Source: Desulfatibacillum sp. (GTDB lineage Bacteria > Desulfobacterota > Desulfobacteria > Desulfobacterales > Desulfatibacillaceae). Taken from it: 64,000 nt of DNA. Both the position numbers and the translations under genes were made by a program. The stretch spans positions 1 through 64,000 of the forward strand of contig JAEINP010000007.1 in assembly GCA_016342355.1 (NCBI GenBank). Direction: 5' to 3'. Shown here piece by piece: positions 61,881-64,000 of the stretch; position 1 is the stretch's first letter; each line of letters starts with the position of its first letter. The notes beneath the pieces were generated by a model that made no database searches, was not told the DNA's origin, and saw only the letters and a program-made list of their open reading frames with translations.

Positions 61881-63977
61881 TCAGCCGGACAGCACCTGAC
61901 GTAGTTTGTAGTAGTGGCCTTGCTTTTCCATAAGCTGGCTGTGAGTGCCCGTTTCCACAATCCTGCCCTGCCTGACAACCAGGATGTTGTCGGCTCGCTC
62001 CACCGTGGACAAGCGATGGGCCACCACCAGGGTGGTTCTTTTGCCCGCAATCTTCAGGATAGCCCGCTGGATGGCCCGTTCTGTCTGGGGGTCCACGCTG
62101 GAAGTGGCCTCGTCCAGAATCAAAATTTCCGTGTTGTAGGCCAAGGCCCTGGCAAAGGAAAGCAACTGGCATTCCCCGGCGGACAGGTTTATCCCCCGTT
62201 CTGCAATATGATGGTCCATGCCTTTTTCCAGGTTCGCCACAAAGCCCGCCGCCTCGGCCTGATCCATGGCCTGGGCGATTGCCTCTTCCGTTATGTCCGG
62301 ATTGCCCAGGGTAATGTTATCCCGAATAGTCCCGGCAAACAAAAAAACATCCTGCTGGATAAGGGCCATGTGGCTGCGTAGGGCCTTCAAATCCCAATCC
62401 CGCAGGTTTGTGTCTTCCAGCCTGACCGTGCCTGTTTCCGGGTCGTAGAATCGGAAAAGAAGATGCATGAGGGTGGTTTTGCCCGAACCGGTACGACCTA
62501 CCAGGGCGATCATCTCTCCGGGCTTTGCCGTAAAATTGATATCCTGGAGAATGGGCTTGTTGGCTTCGTAGCAAAAGCCGACTGCGTCAAACTCTGCGTT
62601 GCCCAGCACATCATCTACAACCACAGGGTTTTTCGGCAGGTCCAGGGTCTGATCTTCGTCCAGGAATTCAAAAATGCGTTCCGAGGACGCCATGGCCGCC
62701 TGCATGATATTGTATTTTTCCGCGATATCCCGCAAAGGCCGGAAAAATGTCCGCAAATAGCTGATAAAGGCCACCACGGTCCCCAGGGTTACCTGTTCGC
62801 CCAGGACTCGCCTGCCCCCGTACCAAATAATGATGGCCAGTCCCAGATGGGAGAGGAATTCCATGACCGGCAAAAACACCCCAAAAACCCGGACTTGCTT
62901 CATCCCGGCCTGGAAGTTTTTTTCGTTGATTTTTTCAAATCGGGCCATTTCGTGGGCTTCCACGGCGTAAAGCTGGATGGCCGCCATGGCTGCAAACCGC
63001 TCCTGGCAAAAGGAATTGATGGCCGATACCGTGGCTCTTAACTGTCGAAAAGCGTCCCTGGCCAGGGCGCTGAAAACAAAGGCGGAAATAACCACAACCG
63101 GAATGAGTGCATAACAAACCAGGGCGAGACGCCAGTCCAGATAGGCCATGACCGCAATGATGCCGGTCAAAAGGAACATGTCCTTAAACACCGTCACCAC
63201 GACGGATTTGAACATTTCGTTGAGGTTCTCGATGTCGTTGGTGGCCCGGGTGACCAGCCTCCCCACAGGATGTTTGTCAAAAAAACTCAAAGACTGGGAC
63301 TGGCAATGGGTGAACAGGTCAAGGCGAATATCCGCCATTATGTTCTGGCCAGCTTTTTCAAGGAGATTATATTCCAAATAGCTGAGGTAAAACGTGCCCG
63401 CCACAAAAACCAGCAACAGAAGGCCCAATTTCATCACCCCTGCCAAGTCTCCGGCCCGGAGGATAGCCATTTCTTCAGGAGCAAGGCTGTTGACCGCATC
63501 CTGGAGGACAAAATAATCCCCATCCTGTGCGGGAACAAGGCGGGTCTTTAATCGTTCCAGAACCGGCAAGGTGCGCTTTGTGGGAGTAATTTTATAATAG
63601 GTGTCCGAAAGCACCTGGCCGGTTTCCAGCACATGGAGATCCCTGGGGTCCAGCTTTCGGGTGTTGATGTGCGAAATAAAACGGCCTGCCCCGCGTGCTC
63701 CTGGCTCAAAATAGGATTGGTTCTGGTCCACCACGGCCTGTTGCTCCAGGGTGTTGGCCTGGGCCATGTACCAAGTGGCTATAATGTAACGGTCAATGGC
63801 CAGCTTGGAGATATACGGCGTGGCAAGGGCGAAAACCGTAATGCCCATGCTCACCAGCAGGGCGGTAAGGATAATGCGGAGATAGGGCCGGGCGTAAGGC
63901 CACAGCCTTTTAAGCAAATTGAGGTCGTAGGCCTTGCCAAGCCTGCCTTCCTCCATATGTCCGTATTCTCCGCGCAT
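61881..63977 (-). CDS. ABC exporter, TMD-NBD fusion (MsbA/MDR-like)
   Basis: A 698-residue half-transporter. TM domain (about 20-425) has the usual six helices with an enlarged periplasmic loop of about 130 residues between TM1 and TM2 (QQAVVDQNQSYFEPGARGAG). The NBD shows Walker A GRTGSGKTT, Q-loop LIQQDVFLF, signature NLSAGECQLLSFARAL (LSAGE, slightly changed from LSGGQ), Walker B ILILDEATSSVD, and H-loop VAHRLSTVE. Substrate unknown. Start at 63977 is tentative; 63956 is also possible. The window ends just upstream. Confidence 0.9.
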   Translation of the reverse strand: MRGEYGHMEEGRLGKAYDLNLLKRLWPYARPYLRIILTALLVSMGITVFALATPYISKLAIDRYIIATWYMAQANTLEQQAVVDQNQSYFEPGARGAGRFISHINTRKLDPRDLHVLETGQVLSDTYYKITPTKRTLPVLERLKTRLVPAQDGDYFVLQDAVNSLAPEEMAILRAGDLAGVMKLGLLLLVFVAGTFYLSYLEYNLLEKAGQNIMADIRLDLFTHCQSQSLSFFDKHPVGRLVTRATNDIENLNEMFKSVVVTVFKDMFLLTGIIAVMAYLDWRLALVCYALIPVVVISAFVFSALARDAFRQLRATVSAINSFCQERFAAMAAIQLYAVEAHEMARFEKINEKNFQAGMKQVRVFGVFLPVMEFLSHLGLAIIIWYGGRRVLGEQVTLGTVVAFISYLRTFFRPLRDIAEKYNIMQAAMASSERIFEFLDEDQTLDLPKNPVVVDDVLGNAEFDAVGFCYEANKPILQDINFTAKPGEMIALVGRTGSGKTTLMHLLFRFYDPETGTVRLEDTNLRDWDLKALRSHMALIQQDVFLFAGTIRDNITLGNPDITEEAIAQAMDQAEAAGFVANLEKGMDHHIAERGINLSAGECQLLSFARALAYNTEILILDEATSSVDPQTERAIQRAILKIAGKRTTLVVAHRLSTVERADNILVVRQGRIVETGTHSQLMEKQGHYYKLRQVLSG

Positions 63978-64000
63978 ATTTACAATCCGTTGCTCAGTTG

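Overview
This window is about 64 kb of gene-dense chromosome from a Gram-negative bacterium of moderate GC. It carries Kdo transferase, TolC/RND efflux, AsmA, Lpo-like lipoproteins and the MEP isoprenoid pathway. Two DUF1573 proteins need an in-frame UGA read as selenocysteine. Together with a CooT nickel protein, an Hdr-like CCG iron-sulfur protein and a DUF3842 gene, this points to a Desulfobacterota (deltaproteobacterial sulfate-reducer-like) host. The taxonomic assignment is inference. No tRNA, rRNA, CRISPR array or IS transposase was seen.

Layout. 1-5000 (minus): an RHS locus. A 5'-truncated RHS gene with its own tail and small neighbour is followed by an orphan RHS tip with a different tail and a Sel1-repeat neighbour. 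The two copies share a 1.23-kb direct repeat without indels, and short GGGGACG-type repeats mark the junctions. 5000-16800 (plus): recN, parA, parB, a YacP-like NYN gene, DUF3842, cooT, an ispH-ubiA fusion, an NAD(P)-binding protein, a glyoxalase II-like hydrolase, an AsmA protein and an HtrA/DegQ protease. 16800-31700 (mostly minus): ybaK, a GT39-like glycosyltransferase (plus), kdtA, an LpoA-like lipoprotein, a HAD phosphatase, two tandem DUF1573 selenoproteins each with its own similar promoter, then envelope genes (TPR/SLH lipoprotein, LPP20-like, SpoIID, CHASE2 adenylate cyclase).

32000-38500 (plus): an ECF sigma factor, a CBM48-bearing anti-sigma-like protein, a second CBM48-like lipoprotein and a Gly-Ser repeat protein form a regulatory and envelope unit. 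An M24 peptidase-fold protein, a duplicated four-TM protein, a methyltransferase and a lipoprotein follow. 38500-42600 (minus): two Hsp20 genes and a DUF3450-TtpC-ExbB cassette without ExbD or TonB. 42600-46850: an ArsR-controlled SO_0444-type metal exporter, a ModE-like regulator, an SGNH protein (minus) and bioD. 46870-52560 (minus): a complete RND tripartite efflux operon.

52800-64000: an alpha/beta hydrolase (minus) divergent from a CCG iron-sulfur protein; a BioB-like radical SAM gene joined to an SsuABC-type importer; a CCP-like M14 carboxypeptidase lipoprotein; and an ABC exporter whose 3' end is repeated beyond a DUF1016 (YhcG-like) nuclease gene.

The most notable items are the tandem DUF1573 selenoproteins, the IspH-UbiA fusion, the sigma/CBM48 cluster, the radical SAM plus importer cluster, and the DUF1016 insertion with a duplicated ABC end.
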